In this document: one piece after another, positions 1 to 8,244 of the stretch
Position numbering within the stretch: position 1 is the first letter of the stretch
How the letters are laid out: every line of letters begins with the position of its first letter
Assembly: GCF_014642635.1 (NCBI RefSeq)
Contig: NZ_BMIQ01000006.1
Location: forward strand, 248,001 to 312,000
From: Aureimonas endophytica
Lineage (GTDB): Bacteria; Pseudomonadota; Alphaproteobacteria; Rhizobiales; Rhizobiaceae
Length of the DNA stretch: 64,000 nt
Direction: 5' to 3'
Notes under the pieces: generated by a model
The model's database searches: none
What the model was told of the DNA's origin: nothing
The model's input: only the letters and a program-made list of their open reading frames with translations
Position numbers and translations under genes: made by a program

Positions 1-118
1 CCGACGGGCCGACGAGCACGACGAACTCGCCGTCATCGATCTTGAAGCTGACATTGGCGATGGCGACGACGTTCTCGCCAAAGGTCTTGCCGACGCCGTC
101 GAAGGTCAGGGATGCCAT
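1..118 (-). CDS. Sugar ABC transporter ATP-binding protein, N-terminal fragment
   Basis: Only the first 39 codons are inside the window; the gene runs off the left edge. The visible protein begins MASLTFDGVGKTFGENVV and reaches VGPSG, the start of the Walker A loop, as in MalK/UgpC-type ATPases of CUT1 carbohydrate importers. It is the fifth gene of the operon that starts with the solute-binding protein at 4579. It would supply the cytoplasmic ATPase for the two permeases at 1277-3042. The start codon lies about 60 bases after the stop of the dehydrogenase gene. Family assignment is firm; the substrate is unknown. Confidence 0.85.
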   Translation of the reverse strand, partial: MASLTFDGVGKTFGENVVAIANVSFKIDDGEFVVLVGPS

Positions 119-177
119 GGAAGGGTCTCGATCCGAAAAAGGCGGGCCGCCGCCGGGCCGCGGCCCGCTGCGAAGGG

Positions 178-1203
178 TCAGGAAAGATCGACGGCGCGAC
201 CGGAGGCGGCCGAGGTCTCGATCGCGGCGAGGATGCGGGTGTTCGCCAGCCCGTCCTCGGCATCGGCGAGCAGCGGATCGCCGCGCACCACCGAATCGAC
301 GAAGCGCGCGATGGATTCGAAGACGAAGCCGCCGATGCGCGTCGAGCCGGTCGGCACCACGCCGATATAGTCGGCATAGCGCAGCCCCCCCTCCCCGACG
401 CGGCGCAGGCCGCCATTGTGGGTCGGGTCGGCCTGGACCTGGCCCTTGTCGCCGACGAGCTCCAGCTTGAAGTCGACCAGCGAGGGATTGTCGCGCGAGA
501 GGATCCAGGAATTCTCCATGGTGACGATCGTGCCCTTGGAGAATTCGAGGATCGACTGATGGACGTCGGCGGTGTCGACGCCGCCGGCGGCGAGCAGCCC
601 CTTTCGCGTCACGGCATAGACGCGCACCACCTCGTCGGCGAGGACGAAGCGCAGGATGTCCACGAGATGGCTGCCGAGGAACCAGAGGGCGGAGGATTTC
701 GCCGCCCAGCTCAGCATGTCGAAGGGCACGAACTGCGTGTTGGACAGGCGCGCCATGCCGTGGCGCGGCAGGCCGATCTGGCCCTCCTCGACCATGGCCT
801 TCAGGCCGGCCATCACCGGGTTCACGCGGTTGTGGAAGTCGACCATCAGCTTGCCCTTGGAGGCGCGGGCGGCGGCGGCGATCTCCTCGGCCTCGGCCAC
901 CGTCGTGGCGAGCGGCTTCTCGCTGAGGACGTGCTTGTCCGCCTTCAGCGCCGCCAGGATGATCGGCGAATGGGTGAAGTCGGGCGTCGCGACGGAGATC
1001 GCGTCGATGTCGTCGCGAGCGATCAGCGCCCGGTAATCCGTCAGCGCCACGGCGGCGCCGGTCGCCTCGCGCATCTTCGCGGCGCGGGTCTCGTCGACGT
1101 CGCAGACGGCGACGAGCTCGGTCTCGGGCAGCGTGTTGAACGCATGGGCGTGATTGGCGCCCCACAGGCCGGCGCCGACGACGCCCATCCTCAGCTTGCT
1201 CAT
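178..1203 (-). CDS. Gfo/Idh/MocA family NAD(P)-dependent oxidoreductase
   Basis: A 341-residue protein starting MSKLRMGVVGAGLWGANHA, with the Rossmann glycine motif GVVGAGLWG near the N-terminus and the family EKPLA motif (catalytic Lys) near residue 95, followed by the C-terminal beta-sheet domain. The family oxidises or reduces sugars, inositols and related polyols with NAD(P). It sits inside a sugar ABC transporter operon, so it probably acts on the imported sugar or a derivative. An in-frame GTG four codons upstream (1215) is possible, but the ATG at 1203 has GGAG 11 bases upstream. A second, distinct member lies at 54094-55245 beside the other sugar transporter. Exact substrate unknown. 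Confidence 0.9.
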   Translation of the reverse strand: MSKLRMGVVGAGLWGANHAHAFNTLPETELVAVCDVDETRAAKMREATGAAVALTDYRALIARDDIDAISVATPDFTHSPIILAALKADKHVLSEKPLATTVAEAEEIAAAARASKGKLMVDFHNRVNPVMAGLKAMVEEGQIGLPRHGMARLSNTQFVPFDMLSWAAKSSALWFLGSHLVDILRFVLADEVVRVYAVTRKGLLAAGGVDTADVHQSILEFSKGTIVTMENSWILSRDNPSLVDFKLELVGDKGQVQADPTHNGGLRRVGEGGLRYADYIGVVPTGSTRIGGFVFESIARFVDSVVRGDPLLADAEDGLANTRILAAIETSAASGRAVDLS

Positions 1204-1276
1204 GTCAGGTCTCACTCCAGTCAGAAGTCTTGCGCGGGGCCGGCCGCCGGTCGAAGGGCCGCCCGCCCGCGCGGGA

Positions 1277-2110
1277 TCAGCCCTTCACCGAGCCGAAGGT
1301 CAGGCCGCGCACCACGTAGCGGTCGAAGACGAGGAAGATGATCATCGGCGGGATCATCGCGATCACGGCGGCGGCCGCGATATAGTTCCAGGTGACGCCG
1401 CTCGTCGCGAAATAGCCGAGCGTGCCGATCGGCAGCGTCGCGGTGGAGCGCGACGAGAGCACCAGCGGAAAGGCGGCGTTGTTCCAGGCGAAGACGAAGG
1501 CGAACATCGAGGTGACGATGAGGCCGGGCCGCACGATCGGCAGGGTGATCTTCCACATCACCGTGTACCAGCGCGCCCCGTCGACGCGGGCCGCCTCCTC
1601 CAGCTCCGCCGGCACCTCGTCGATGAAGCTCTTCATCAGCCAGACCGAGAAGGGAATGGTCAGCGTCTGGAGGACGAGGATCATCGAGAGATAGGAGCCG
1701 GCGAGGCCGATCCGCGTCATCAGGATGAAATAGGGGATGAGGAAGGCGATCGGCGGCGCCATCAGGAGCCCCAGATACCAGAGCATGATGTTCTTCTTGC
1801 CGCGCAGGCGGAAGCGCGACAGCGCATAGGCGGCCGGCACCGAGAAGGGCAGGTTGAGGAGCACCGCGCCGATCGCGACGACGAGGCTGTTGACGAGCTG
1901 CGGCGCGTTGGTGCCCGGATCGACCAGGATGTGCCGGAAGGCGTCGAGCGTCGGCTGGAAGGTGAATTGCGGCGGCACCGCGAAGGCGGTCTCCGGCGGC
2001 CGGATCGCCAGCGCCACGAACCAGAGGATCGGCCCGACGAAGATCGCGAGGAAGAGAAGGCCCGCCAGATAGACGAGGAGCGTCGAAAGGGTGGACGGCC
2101 GCCGGCCCAT
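1277..2110 (-). CDS. Carbohydrate ABC transporter permease (MalG type)
   Basis: A 277-residue inner-membrane protein with about six hydrophobic segments. The EAA loop, which docks to the ATPase, is visible as EEAARVDGARWYTVMWKI. The C-terminus VVRGLTFGSVKG is typical of MalG/UgpE-like CUT1 permeases. The ATG at 2110 overlaps the TGA of the upstream permease (TGATG) and has AGGAGG seven bases before it, which decides the start and points to translational coupling. It should pair with the 2110-3042 permease, the solute-binding protein at 3116-4579 and the ATPase at the left edge. Substrate not predictable beyond a carbohydrate. Confidence 0.92.
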   Translation of the reverse strand: MGRRPSTLSTLLVYLAGLLFLAIFVGPILWFVALAIRPPETAFAVPPQFTFQPTLDAFRHILVDPGTNAPQLVNSLVVAIGAVLLNLPFSVPAAYALSRFRLRGKKNIMLWYLGLLMAPPIAFLIPYFILMTRIGLAGSYLSMILVLQTLTIPFSVWLMKSFIDEVPAELEEAARVDGARWYTVMWKITLPIVRPGLIVTSMFAFVFAWNNAAFPLVLSSRSTATLPIGTLGYFATSGVTWNYIAAAAVIAMIPPMIIFLVFDRYVVRGLTFGSVKG

Positions 2111-3042
2111 CACCATTCCTCCTTGCGAAAGGCGAAGAAGACGTAGAGGGCGACGATCGCGTTGACGATCAGCACCACGATCCAGGTCATCGCGCTGACG
2201 AGGCCGATATTGAAGTTCACGAGGCCCTGTTCGTAGAGCGAGTAGCCGAGCGTGCGGGACGAGGTGCCCGGCCCGCCGCGCGTCAGCACCAGCACCGTGT
2301 CGAAGGTGTTGAAGAGCTGCATGAAGCGCAGCATGACGATGATGACCGCCGTGCGCCGGATCAGCGGCAGCTTGATGCGCGTGAGGATCGTCCAGGCCGA
2401 GGCGCGGTCGAGCCGGGCGGCCTCCACGATCTCGTCCGGCACGGCGAGGAGGCTCGCATAGAGGACGATGGCGAAGAAGGGCGTCCATTGCCAGACATCG
2501 GCGAAGAGCACGGCGCCGAGCGCGGTGACGGGCGAGCCGAGCAGCCCTTCCGCCGGCACCGGCAGGGCGAGCGAGCGCAGGATGTAGGTCAGAAGGCCGG
2601 CGCTCGGGTCGTAGAGATAGCGGAACAGGAAGCCCACCACGATCGGCGCGATGGTCGTCGGCAGGATCAGGAGGGCCCGCACGACATTCATGCCGGGCAG
2701 CGCCCGCAGAAGCACGAGCGCGATGCCGAGGCCCGCCGCGAATTCGATCGCCGTGCCGAGAAAGGACAGCACCAGCGTGTTGAGGAGCGCGGCGCGGAAG
2801 TCGAAGGCGGTGAGCGCCTGACGGTAATTGTCGATCCCGACGAAGGCGAGCGGCTCGGCGCCGATCTGCAGGTTCCAGAAATAGAAGCTGGAGCGCAGCG
2901 CGAAGAGCAGCGGATAGGCGATCAGCCCGAGAAGCATGATCACCGAGGGCGCGATGAGGAGATAGGGCAGGATCTGCCTGAAGCGGCTCCTGCGGCGCGC
3001 CCGCGCCGGCGCGAAGCCCGTCTCAGCGATAGTCGTGGTCAT
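2110..3042 (-). CDS. Sugar ABC transporter permease (MalF type)
   Basis: A 310-residue inner-membrane permease. It opens with a short basic cytoplasmic tail, then LLIAPSVIMLLGLIAYPLLF as the first membrane span. The EAA loop is EAARLDRASAWTILTRIKLP. Length and order fit MalF/UgpA-like CUT1 permeases. Its stop overlaps the start of the next permease. A perfect GC hairpin lies between this gene and the upstream solute-binding-protein gene. AAAGG about seven bases upstream supports the ATG at 3042. Confidence 0.92.
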   Translation of the reverse strand: MTTTIAETGFAPARARRRSRFRQILPYLLIAPSVIMLLGLIAYPLLFALRSSFYFWNLQIGAEPLAFVGIDNYRQALTAFDFRAALLNTLVLSFLGTAIEFAAGLGIALVLLRALPGMNVVRALLILPTTIAPIVVGFLFRYLYDPSAGLLTYILRSLALPVPAEGLLGSPVTALGAVLFADVWQWTPFFAIVLYASLLAVPDEIVEAARLDRASAWTILTRIKLPLIRRTAVIIVMLRFMQLFNTFDTVLVLTRGGPGTSSRTLGYSLYEQGLVNFNIGLVSAMTWIVVLIVNAIVALYVFFAFRKEEW

Positions 3043-3076
3043 GAACGGCCTTTCGGCGGGATCGGCGGTCGGGCAT

Positions 3077-3102
3077 CCGGCGCCGCGCGGTCGCGGCGCC
3101 GG
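3077..3102 (-). promoter_or_regulatory. Intercistronic GC hairpin between SBP and permease genes
   Basis: A perfect 11-bp inverted repeat, CCGGCGCCGCG, separated by four bases from its complement. It lies in the 73-base gap between the stop of the solute-binding-protein gene and the start of the first permease gene. There is no T-run on the minus strand, so it is not a complete terminator. In similar operons such hairpins protect the upstream SBP message from 3' decay, giving more binding protein than permease; that role is inferred here. Confidence 0.6.
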
Positions 3103-3115
3103 GACGCGGCAAGGG

Positions 3116-4579
3116 TCAGCCGCCGAGCTTGGCGACGAGGGCCTTCGTCGCCTCCGGCGTGTCGTCGAAGCTCTCCTTCTGGTAGGGGATCATCAGATTC
3201 CCCTTCAGGATGCTGGCGAAGAGCGCGTTGGTGCGCTCCAGCGCCGGCGCCGCCGGCTCGGCGCCGGTGAGAAGCTGGTTCAGCGTCAGGCCGAGCACGC
3301 TTTCGAGCGCCGTATAGCCCGGCACCGGCGGGCGCGTGACCTTGCCGTTGCCCTGCTTCATCATGTTCAGCTGGACGTCGAGATAGGGATAGAGCTTCTT
3401 CAGGTCCGCGTCCTGATAGAGCGAGGCGCGGGCGAAGTCCGAGAACTGGTAGTTGAGGTCCGGCCATTCGGCCATCTTCTTCTGGGTCGCCTTGGAGGTG
3501 GCCCATTTGATGAAGGCGTAGCCCGCCTCCTGCTTGGACGAACTCGACGGCACGCCGAGGCTCCAGCCGCCGAGGCTGACCGTCTGCGGCACGCCTTCCG
3601 CCTTCGGGAGCGCGGCGGTGGCGTATTTCTCCATGACGTCGGACTTCTTGCCCGTCATGTAGCCGGAATTCTTCACGAGGTAGAAATAGGGCGTCCACCA
3701 GTAGAACATGCCGATATCGCCCTTGGCGAAGCGCGTGCCGGCGTCGAACCAGACATAGTTGATCGATTCGGGCGGCGAGAGCTTGTAGAGCTGGCGATAA
3801 AGCTCGATCGACTGTTCCCAGGCCGGACCGGAGAGCACCGGCTCGAAGTCCCAGGGCGATTTCGGGAAGGACTTGAACCAGGAGGCGCCGTGGCTCGACG
3901 AGAGCTGCGTGAACATGTGGACGATCGGCGAGGGCTGCGAGCCGCAGACGACGGTCGGGAAGACCGGGGCGCCGCCGAAGCTCTTGCCCTCCAGCTTCTT
4001 CAGCGTCTCGACATAGGTCTTCCAGGTCCAGGCCTCGGAGGTCTCGCTCGGCGGGGCGGCGATGCCGAACTCCTCGAACATGTCCTTGCGGTACATCACG
4101 CCCTGGGCATAGGCCGCGACGGGCAGCGTGCCGAGCTGGCCGCGCCAGATGTTGGAGGAATAGAGCACTTCCGGAATGAAGTCGGCGAGATCGATGTCCT
4201 TGTCCTTGGCGACGAAGTCGTTGAGGGGGACGATCCAGCCATTGTCGAGATATTGGCCGAGCCACATCTGGTCGACGGCGATGACGTCGGCATCGGAGGT
4301 CTTGGCGACGAAGGCGGAGACGAGACGGGCCTGAAGCGCGTCGTAGGACAGGCTTTCGAGTTCGACCTTGATGCCGGTCTCCTTCTCGAAATCGGGCAGA
4401 AGCGCCTTCATCGAGAAGAAGAACGGGTCCTCGACGGACAGGACGCGCACCGACTTGGCGTCGCTCGACTGGGCGCGGGCGGCGCCCGACAGAAGACCGA
4501 GGCTGCCCGGCAGGAGGGCGGCGGCCGAGACGCCTTTCAGAAGGGCGCGGCGTGACATCGACATCGAATGGGCGGTCAT
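3116..4579 (-). CDS. Extracellular sugar-binding protein of ABC transporter (family 1)
   Basis: A 487-residue protein with a Tat-like signal: MSMSRRALLKGVSAAALLPG followed by a hydrophobic stretch and an ALA-like cleavage site (SGAARAQ). The mature part shows the family-1 fold pattern, for example KAL-DFEKETGIKVE near the N-terminus and GGWSLGVPSSSSKQEAGYAF later. It would capture a sugar in the periplasm and hand it to the permeases at 1277-3042. The start at 4579 has GGAGAG just upstream; the open frame extends further without a credible start. First gene of the operon, divergent from the ROK repressor at 4897. Confidence 0.92.
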   Translation of the reverse strand: MTAHSMSMSRRALLKGVSAAALLPGSLGLLSGAARAQSSDAKSVRVLSVEDPFFFSMKALLPDFEKETGIKVELESLSYDALQARLVSAFVAKTSDADVIAVDQMWLGQYLDNGWIVPLNDFVAKDKDIDLADFIPEVLYSSNIWRGQLGTLPVAAYAQGVMYRKDMFEEFGIAAPPSETSEAWTWKTYVETLKKLEGKSFGGAPVFPTVVCGSQPSPIVHMFTQLSSSHGASWFKSFPKSPWDFEPVLSGPAWEQSIELYRQLYKLSPPESINYVWFDAGTRFAKGDIGMFYWWTPYFYLVKNSGYMTGKKSDVMEKYATAALPKAEGVPQTVSLGGWSLGVPSSSSKQEAGYAFIKWATSKATQKKMAEWPDLNYQFSDFARASLYQDADLKKLYPYLDVQLNMMKQGNGKVTRPPVPGYTALESVLGLTLNQLLTGAEPAAPALERTNALFASILKGNLMIPYQKESFDDTPEATKALVAKLGG

Positions 4580-4896
4580 CTCGCTCTCCATGGACTGCGC
4601 TGCCGGGGCGGCAGCTCGCTCCGCGAGCCGGTCGGGCGGCGCTTGAAATCGGGTTGTTCCCACGCTGGCGCTCCCATCGCCGCCGTGGTATGTTCGAGGC
4701 TCGCACGAACATTGATCGTCGTCAACCGAGCCGTGATCGCAAAAGCCGCATTTCTTCCCGCCTGCCCTTCCGTCCGTGAAGCGTCGCAACCCGTGCCTGT
4801 GATAGGCCATCCTTCGGCGTCCAAACCGGGGACCGCGCCTTCGCGCCATCGGTCTGGCGCCCCGCTCCGCATGGCCTCGCCGGCAAAGAGAGACCC
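4580..4896. other. Divergent promoter region between sugar ABC operon and ROK gene
   Basis: This 317-base gap has no credible gene. It holds the palindrome described at 4690-4712 and must contain the promoters of both the leftward ABC operon and the rightward ROK regulator. It is somewhat less GC-rich than the flanking genes around 4690-4760. No other clear repeat or riboswitch signature is seen. Confidence 0.6.
4690..4712. promoter_or_regulatory. Candidate ROK repressor operator
   Basis: A perfect inverted repeat, ATGTTCG-N9-CGAACAT, lies between the divergent sugar ABC operon and the ROK regulator gene. ROK repressors (NagC, Mlc, XylR) bind palindromes with half-sites spaced about one helical turn, and this arrangement fits. 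It is 110 bases upstream of the solute-binding-protein start codon. The assignment rests on symmetry and location only. Confidence 0.55.
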
Positions 4897-6156
4897 GTGA
4901 TCCAGCGCCCCGCCCCGCTCGCCGAAGCCGACGACGCCGTGAACTTCCGCCTCGCCGCGCCGGAGGAGACTGGAACCGGCGGCGTCGTGCTCGTCTCGCC
5001 CTCGGTGATCGGGTCGATCAATCGCGGCCGCGTCCTCCAGGCGCTCTACGACAACGGACCGACGAGCCGCGCCGATCTCGCGCGTCTCGCCGGCGTCAAC
5101 CGCACGACGGTGACGGGTATCGTGCAGCCGATGATCGAGGAAGGGCTGCTGATCGAGGGCGAGGCTCCGCGCTCGACGGGACTCGGCGGCAAGCCGGCGC
5201 GCCCGCTCGTCTTCAACCCGGACGCGCCGATGCTCGGCGCGATCCTGCTGCTGCCGGGCCGGATCCAGACCGCCCTCGTCTCACTGACCGGCGAGGTGAC
5301 GGCGCAGGCGCATGGCCGCTTCGATCCGCATGGCGATCTCGACGCCTTCCGCGCCGTGCTCTTCGACACGATGGCCGAAACGCTCGGCGGCGCGGCGCGG
5401 ACGCCCTTCGGCATCGGCGTCGCGGCCGGCGGCATGATCGACAGCGACAAGGGGCTGATCGTCACCGTGGCGCTGGCGCCGATCCTCGACGGCCTGCCGC
5501 TGGCCGCGATCCTGAAGGAGCGCTTCGGCCTGCCGGTGGTGATCGACCACCATCCCCGCGCGCTGCTCGTCGGCGACCGCTGGTTCGGGCCGGGCCGGGG
5601 CCAGCAGAATTTCGCCGCGATCTATACCGGCGAGGTGCTGGGCGGCGCCTTCTACATGGACGGCAAGGTCTATCGCGGCCTCGCGGGCTCCGGCGGCGAG
5701 CTCGGCCATACGATCGTCCAGTTCGGCGGCGCGGCCTGCAATTGCGGCAAGCACGGCTGCTGGGAGACGGTCGCGACCCTGTCCTGGCTGCGGCGCGAGG
5801 CGGCGGCGCGCGGCCTGTCCGATCCCGACACCGTCCACGCCGCCCGGCTCGTGGCCGAGGCCGAAGGCGGCTCGGCGACGGCGGCCGGGCTTCTCGACCT
5901 CTATGCCCGCAACATCGCGATCGGCATCGCCAATCTCCAGCAGACGCTGTCGCTGAACTACTACATCCTCCATGGCGACGCGGCGATGGGCGGGCCGCCG
6001 CTCGCCCGGCGGATCGGCGAGCATGTCGAGCGCTTCGTCCTGATGCGCCCGAACCAGGAGATCGTCATCGCCGTCAGCGGCAATGGCGAGGGCCGCACGG
6101 CGCTGCGCGGCGCCGCCGGCCTCGTCGTCTCCGACCGGCTGAAGCTGGTGATCTGA
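4897..6156 (+). CDS. ROK family transcriptional regulator with HTH
   Basis: A 419-residue protein. Residues about 30-90 form a MarR-like winged helix (INRGRVLQALYDNGPTSRAD then LARLAGVNRTTVTGIV), followed by the ROK sugar-kinase-like domain. The ROK zinc motif is present: GELGH with CNCGKHGCWE. The protein probably represses the divergently transcribed sugar ABC operon and is released by the transported sugar or its phosphate. The start is a GTG at 4897 with AGAGAG upstream; an ATG in this frame would lose the HTH lead. Kinase activity cannot be excluded but the HTH argues for a regulator. Confidence 0.88.
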   Translation: MIQRPAPLAEADDAVNFRLAAPEETGTGGVVLVSPSVIGSINRGRVLQALYDNGPTSRADLARLAGVNRTTVTGIVQPMIEEGLLIEGEAPRSTGLGGKPARPLVFNPDAPMLGAILLLPGRIQTALVSLTGEVTAQAHGRFDPHGDLDAFRAVLFDTMAETLGGAARTPFGIGVAAGGMIDSDKGLIVTVALAPILDGLPLAAILKERFGLPVVIDHHPRALLVGDRWFGPGRGQQNFAAIYTGEVLGGAFYMDGKVYRGLAGSGGELGHTIVQFGGAACNCGKHGCWETVATLSWLRREAAARGLSDPDTVHAARLVAEAEGGSATAAGLLDLYARNIAIGIANLQQTLSLNYYILHGDAAMGGPPLARRIGEHVERFVLMRPNQEIVIAVSGNGEGRTALRGAAGLVVSDRLKLVI

Positions 6157-6306
6157 TCCTTCCCGGACGACCTTCGTCATCGCCGGGCCCGCAGACGACG
6201 ACAGGCGGATTGGCGCGATCCGTCATCGCCCTGGCGTCTTCGGCGAATGCCATGGCGCCCCGTGCCGTCTAGGTTCTGCCTCAACAGCCGAACGGAACGG
6301 ATCACG

Positions 6307-7137
6307 ATGACGAAGAACAAGACGAAGACGGCCCTGGTGACGGGCGCCTCCTCCGGCATGGGCAAGGCGATCGCCAAGCGGCTTCTCGACGCCGGGTTCC
6401 GCGTCTATGTCGCGGCGCGCCAGACCGAGAAGATGGCGGATCTCGCGCGGCTCGGCGCGGTGCCCCTGCGCATGGACATCTCCCGCGAGGAGGATATCGT
6501 CGCGGCCGCCGGCCAGATCCTGGCGGAGACGGGCGGCGTCGACGTCCTCGTCAACAATGCCGGCTTCGGCCTCTACGGGCCGGTCGAGGAGATCGGGATG
6601 GACGAGGCGCGCTACCAGTTCGAGGTCAATCTCTTCGGCCCGGCCCGGCTGACGCAGCTTCTTCTGCCGGCAATGCGCGAGCGGCGCGGCGGCACCATCG
6701 TCAACATCACCTCGATGGGCGGCAAGATCTACACGCTGCTCGGCGCCTGGTATCATGCGAGCAAGCACGCGCTGGAGGGCTGGTCGGACAGCCTGCGCCT
6801 CGAACTCGCCCCCTTCGGCATCCGCGTCGTGGTGGTCGAGCCGGGCCTGATCGAGACGGATTTCGGCGACGTCCTCGCCGCCAACCTCCTGAAGCGCCAG
6901 GGCGGCACCGCCTATGCGAAGATGCGCCAGGGCGTCGCGACCTCGACCCGGCAGGCCTATGGCCAGGGCCGGGGCAGCGATCCGACCTTGATCGCCGATG
7001 TCGTGGCGCGGGCCGTCGCGGCCCGGCGGCCGCGGACGCGCTACGTCGCCGGCAAATATGCCAAGCCGATGATCGCGATGCGCGCCTGGCTCGGCGACCG
7101 GATGTTCGATCGCATCATTATGAGCCAGATGCGCTAG
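6307..7137 (+). CDS. SDR family oxidoreductase
   Basis: A 276-residue classical short-chain dehydrogenase. Cofactor motif TGASSGMGKAIA lies near residue 12, NNAGFG near residue 80, and the catalytic set is Ser in NITSM with Tyr-x3-Lys in YHASK. The acidic/basic pattern after beta-2 (ARQTEKM) suggests NADP preference. Length and C-terminus resemble oxidoreductases that act on retinol- or fatty-type ketones, but the substrate is not predictable. It is followed after 47 bases by an AraC-type regulator on the same strand, which may control it. The chosen ATG removes an unlikely 20-residue N-terminal extension. Confidence 0.9.
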   Translation: MTKNKTKTALVTGASSGMGKAIAKRLLDAGFRVYVAARQTEKMADLARLGAVPLRMDISREEDIVAAAGQILAETGGVDVLVNNAGFGLYGPVEEIGMDEARYQFEVNLFGPARLTQLLLPAMRERRGGTIVNITSMGGKIYTLLGAWYHASKHALEGWSDSLRLELAPFGIRVVVVEPGLIETDFGDVLAANLLKRQGGTAYAKMRQGVATSTRQAYGQGRGSDPTLIADVVARAVAARRPRTRYVAGKYAKPMIAMRAWLGDRMFDRIIMSQMR

Positions 7138-7184
7138 GGACGGCTCCCGCCGATCCGCCTTCTTCCCTTCGACGGAGCGAGACG

Positions 7185-8231
7185 ATGAGCGCCCTTCCCG
7201 CCGACCGCTGCCGGATCCCGCAGGCCTTCTGGGCGGCGGTCGCCCGGCTCGACCTGCCGCCCGCCGCCCTCCTGCGCCAGGCGCGCCTGCCGGGCACGCT
7301 GCATCTCGGCGGGCCGGCCTTCGTCACCACGGCGCAGTTCTTCGCCCTGTGGAAGGCGCTGGAGGCGCTGCGGCCCGAACCCGGCCTCGGTCTGCGCCTC
7401 GTCGTCGAGGCGGAGACGGCGGGCCACCCGCCCTCGAGCCTCGCCGCCTTCCATGCCCGCGACTATCGCGACGGCCTCGCCCGGATGGCGCGCTTCAAGC
7501 GGCTCTGCACGCCGGAAGAGCTGCATGTCGCCGAGGCGGGCGGCGAATGCGTGGTCACGTCGCAATGGCTCCATGCCGCCGAGCCGGAGCCGGACGTCGT
7601 GACCGATGTCACCTTCGCGACGCTGGTCGAACTCGGCCGCCGGGGCACCGGCCAGCCGCTCGTCCCCAAGCGGGTGGAACTCCGGCGGCCGAAGCCCGGC
7701 CATGACGGCGCCGAGGCCTATTTCGGCGGCCCGATCCGCTACAGGGCGGCGCGCAACGCCCTCGTCCTCGCCTCCGCCGATCTCGACCGCCCCTTTCCGG
7801 GCCACAATCCCGATCTCCTGGAAATGCTGACCCCGGCGCTCGCCGCCGCGCTCGGCGAACTCAAGGCGCAGAGCTCGGTGGCCGAGAAGGTGAAGATCGT
7901 GCTGAAGCGCCGGCTGGCGAGCGGCCGGCCGGATCTCACCGAGGTGGCGAGCGAGCTCGGCATGAGCGAGCGCACGCTGCAACGGCGCATCACCGAGGAA
8001 GGCGGCAGCTTCCGCGAATTGCTCGCCGCCGCGCGCCGGGAACTCGGCCGTCAGCTTCTCGCCGATCCGGCGGCCGAGATCGACGAGGTGGCCTGCCTCC
8101 TCGGCTACCAGGATACCAGTTCCTTCTATCGCGCCTTTCGCGACTGGGAGGGGCTGACCCCCAACCGCTGGCGCGAGCTTCATCTCGCCGCCCCCGCGCC
8201 GCGCGCCGGCGCGGAAGGCCTGATGCACTGA
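7185..8231 (+). CDS. AraC family transcriptional regulator
   Basis: A 348-residue regulator. The N-terminal two thirds match the AraC 'arabinose-binding-like' domain found in OruR/FadR-type AraC proteins. The C-terminal ~90 residues hold two helix-turn-helix units (VASELGMSERTLQRRI and VACLLGYQDTSSFYRAFRDW). GGAGCGAG lies just upstream of the ATG. It probably responds to a small hydrophobic or amino-acid-like ligand and may regulate the adjacent short-chain dehydrogenase. Its 3' end faces the histidine-kinase operon with a 13-base gap. Confidence 0.9.
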   Translation: MSALPADRCRIPQAFWAAVARLDLPPAALLRQARLPGTLHLGGPAFVTTAQFFALWKALEALRPEPGLGLRLVVEAETAGHPPSSLAAFHARDYRDGLARMARFKRLCTPEELHVAEAGGECVVTSQWLHAAEPEPDVVTDVTFATLVELGRRGTGQPLVPKRVELRRPKPGHDGAEAYFGGPIRYRAARNALVLASADLDRPFPGHNPDLLEMLTPALAAALGELKAQSSVAEKVKIVLKRRLASGRPDLTEVASELGMSERTLQRRITEEGGSFRELLAAARRELGRQLLADPAAEIDEVACLLGYQDTSSFYRAFRDWEGLTPNRWRELHLAAPAPRAGAEGLMH

Positions 8232-8244
8232 GGCCGGGCGCCCG

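Noticed and set aside
3039-4712. Large minus-strand frame overlapping the solute-binding-protein gene
   Set aside because: It reads the same DNA as the well-supported Tat-exported protein in another frame, is Arg/Pro/Ala-rich and resembles no protein family.
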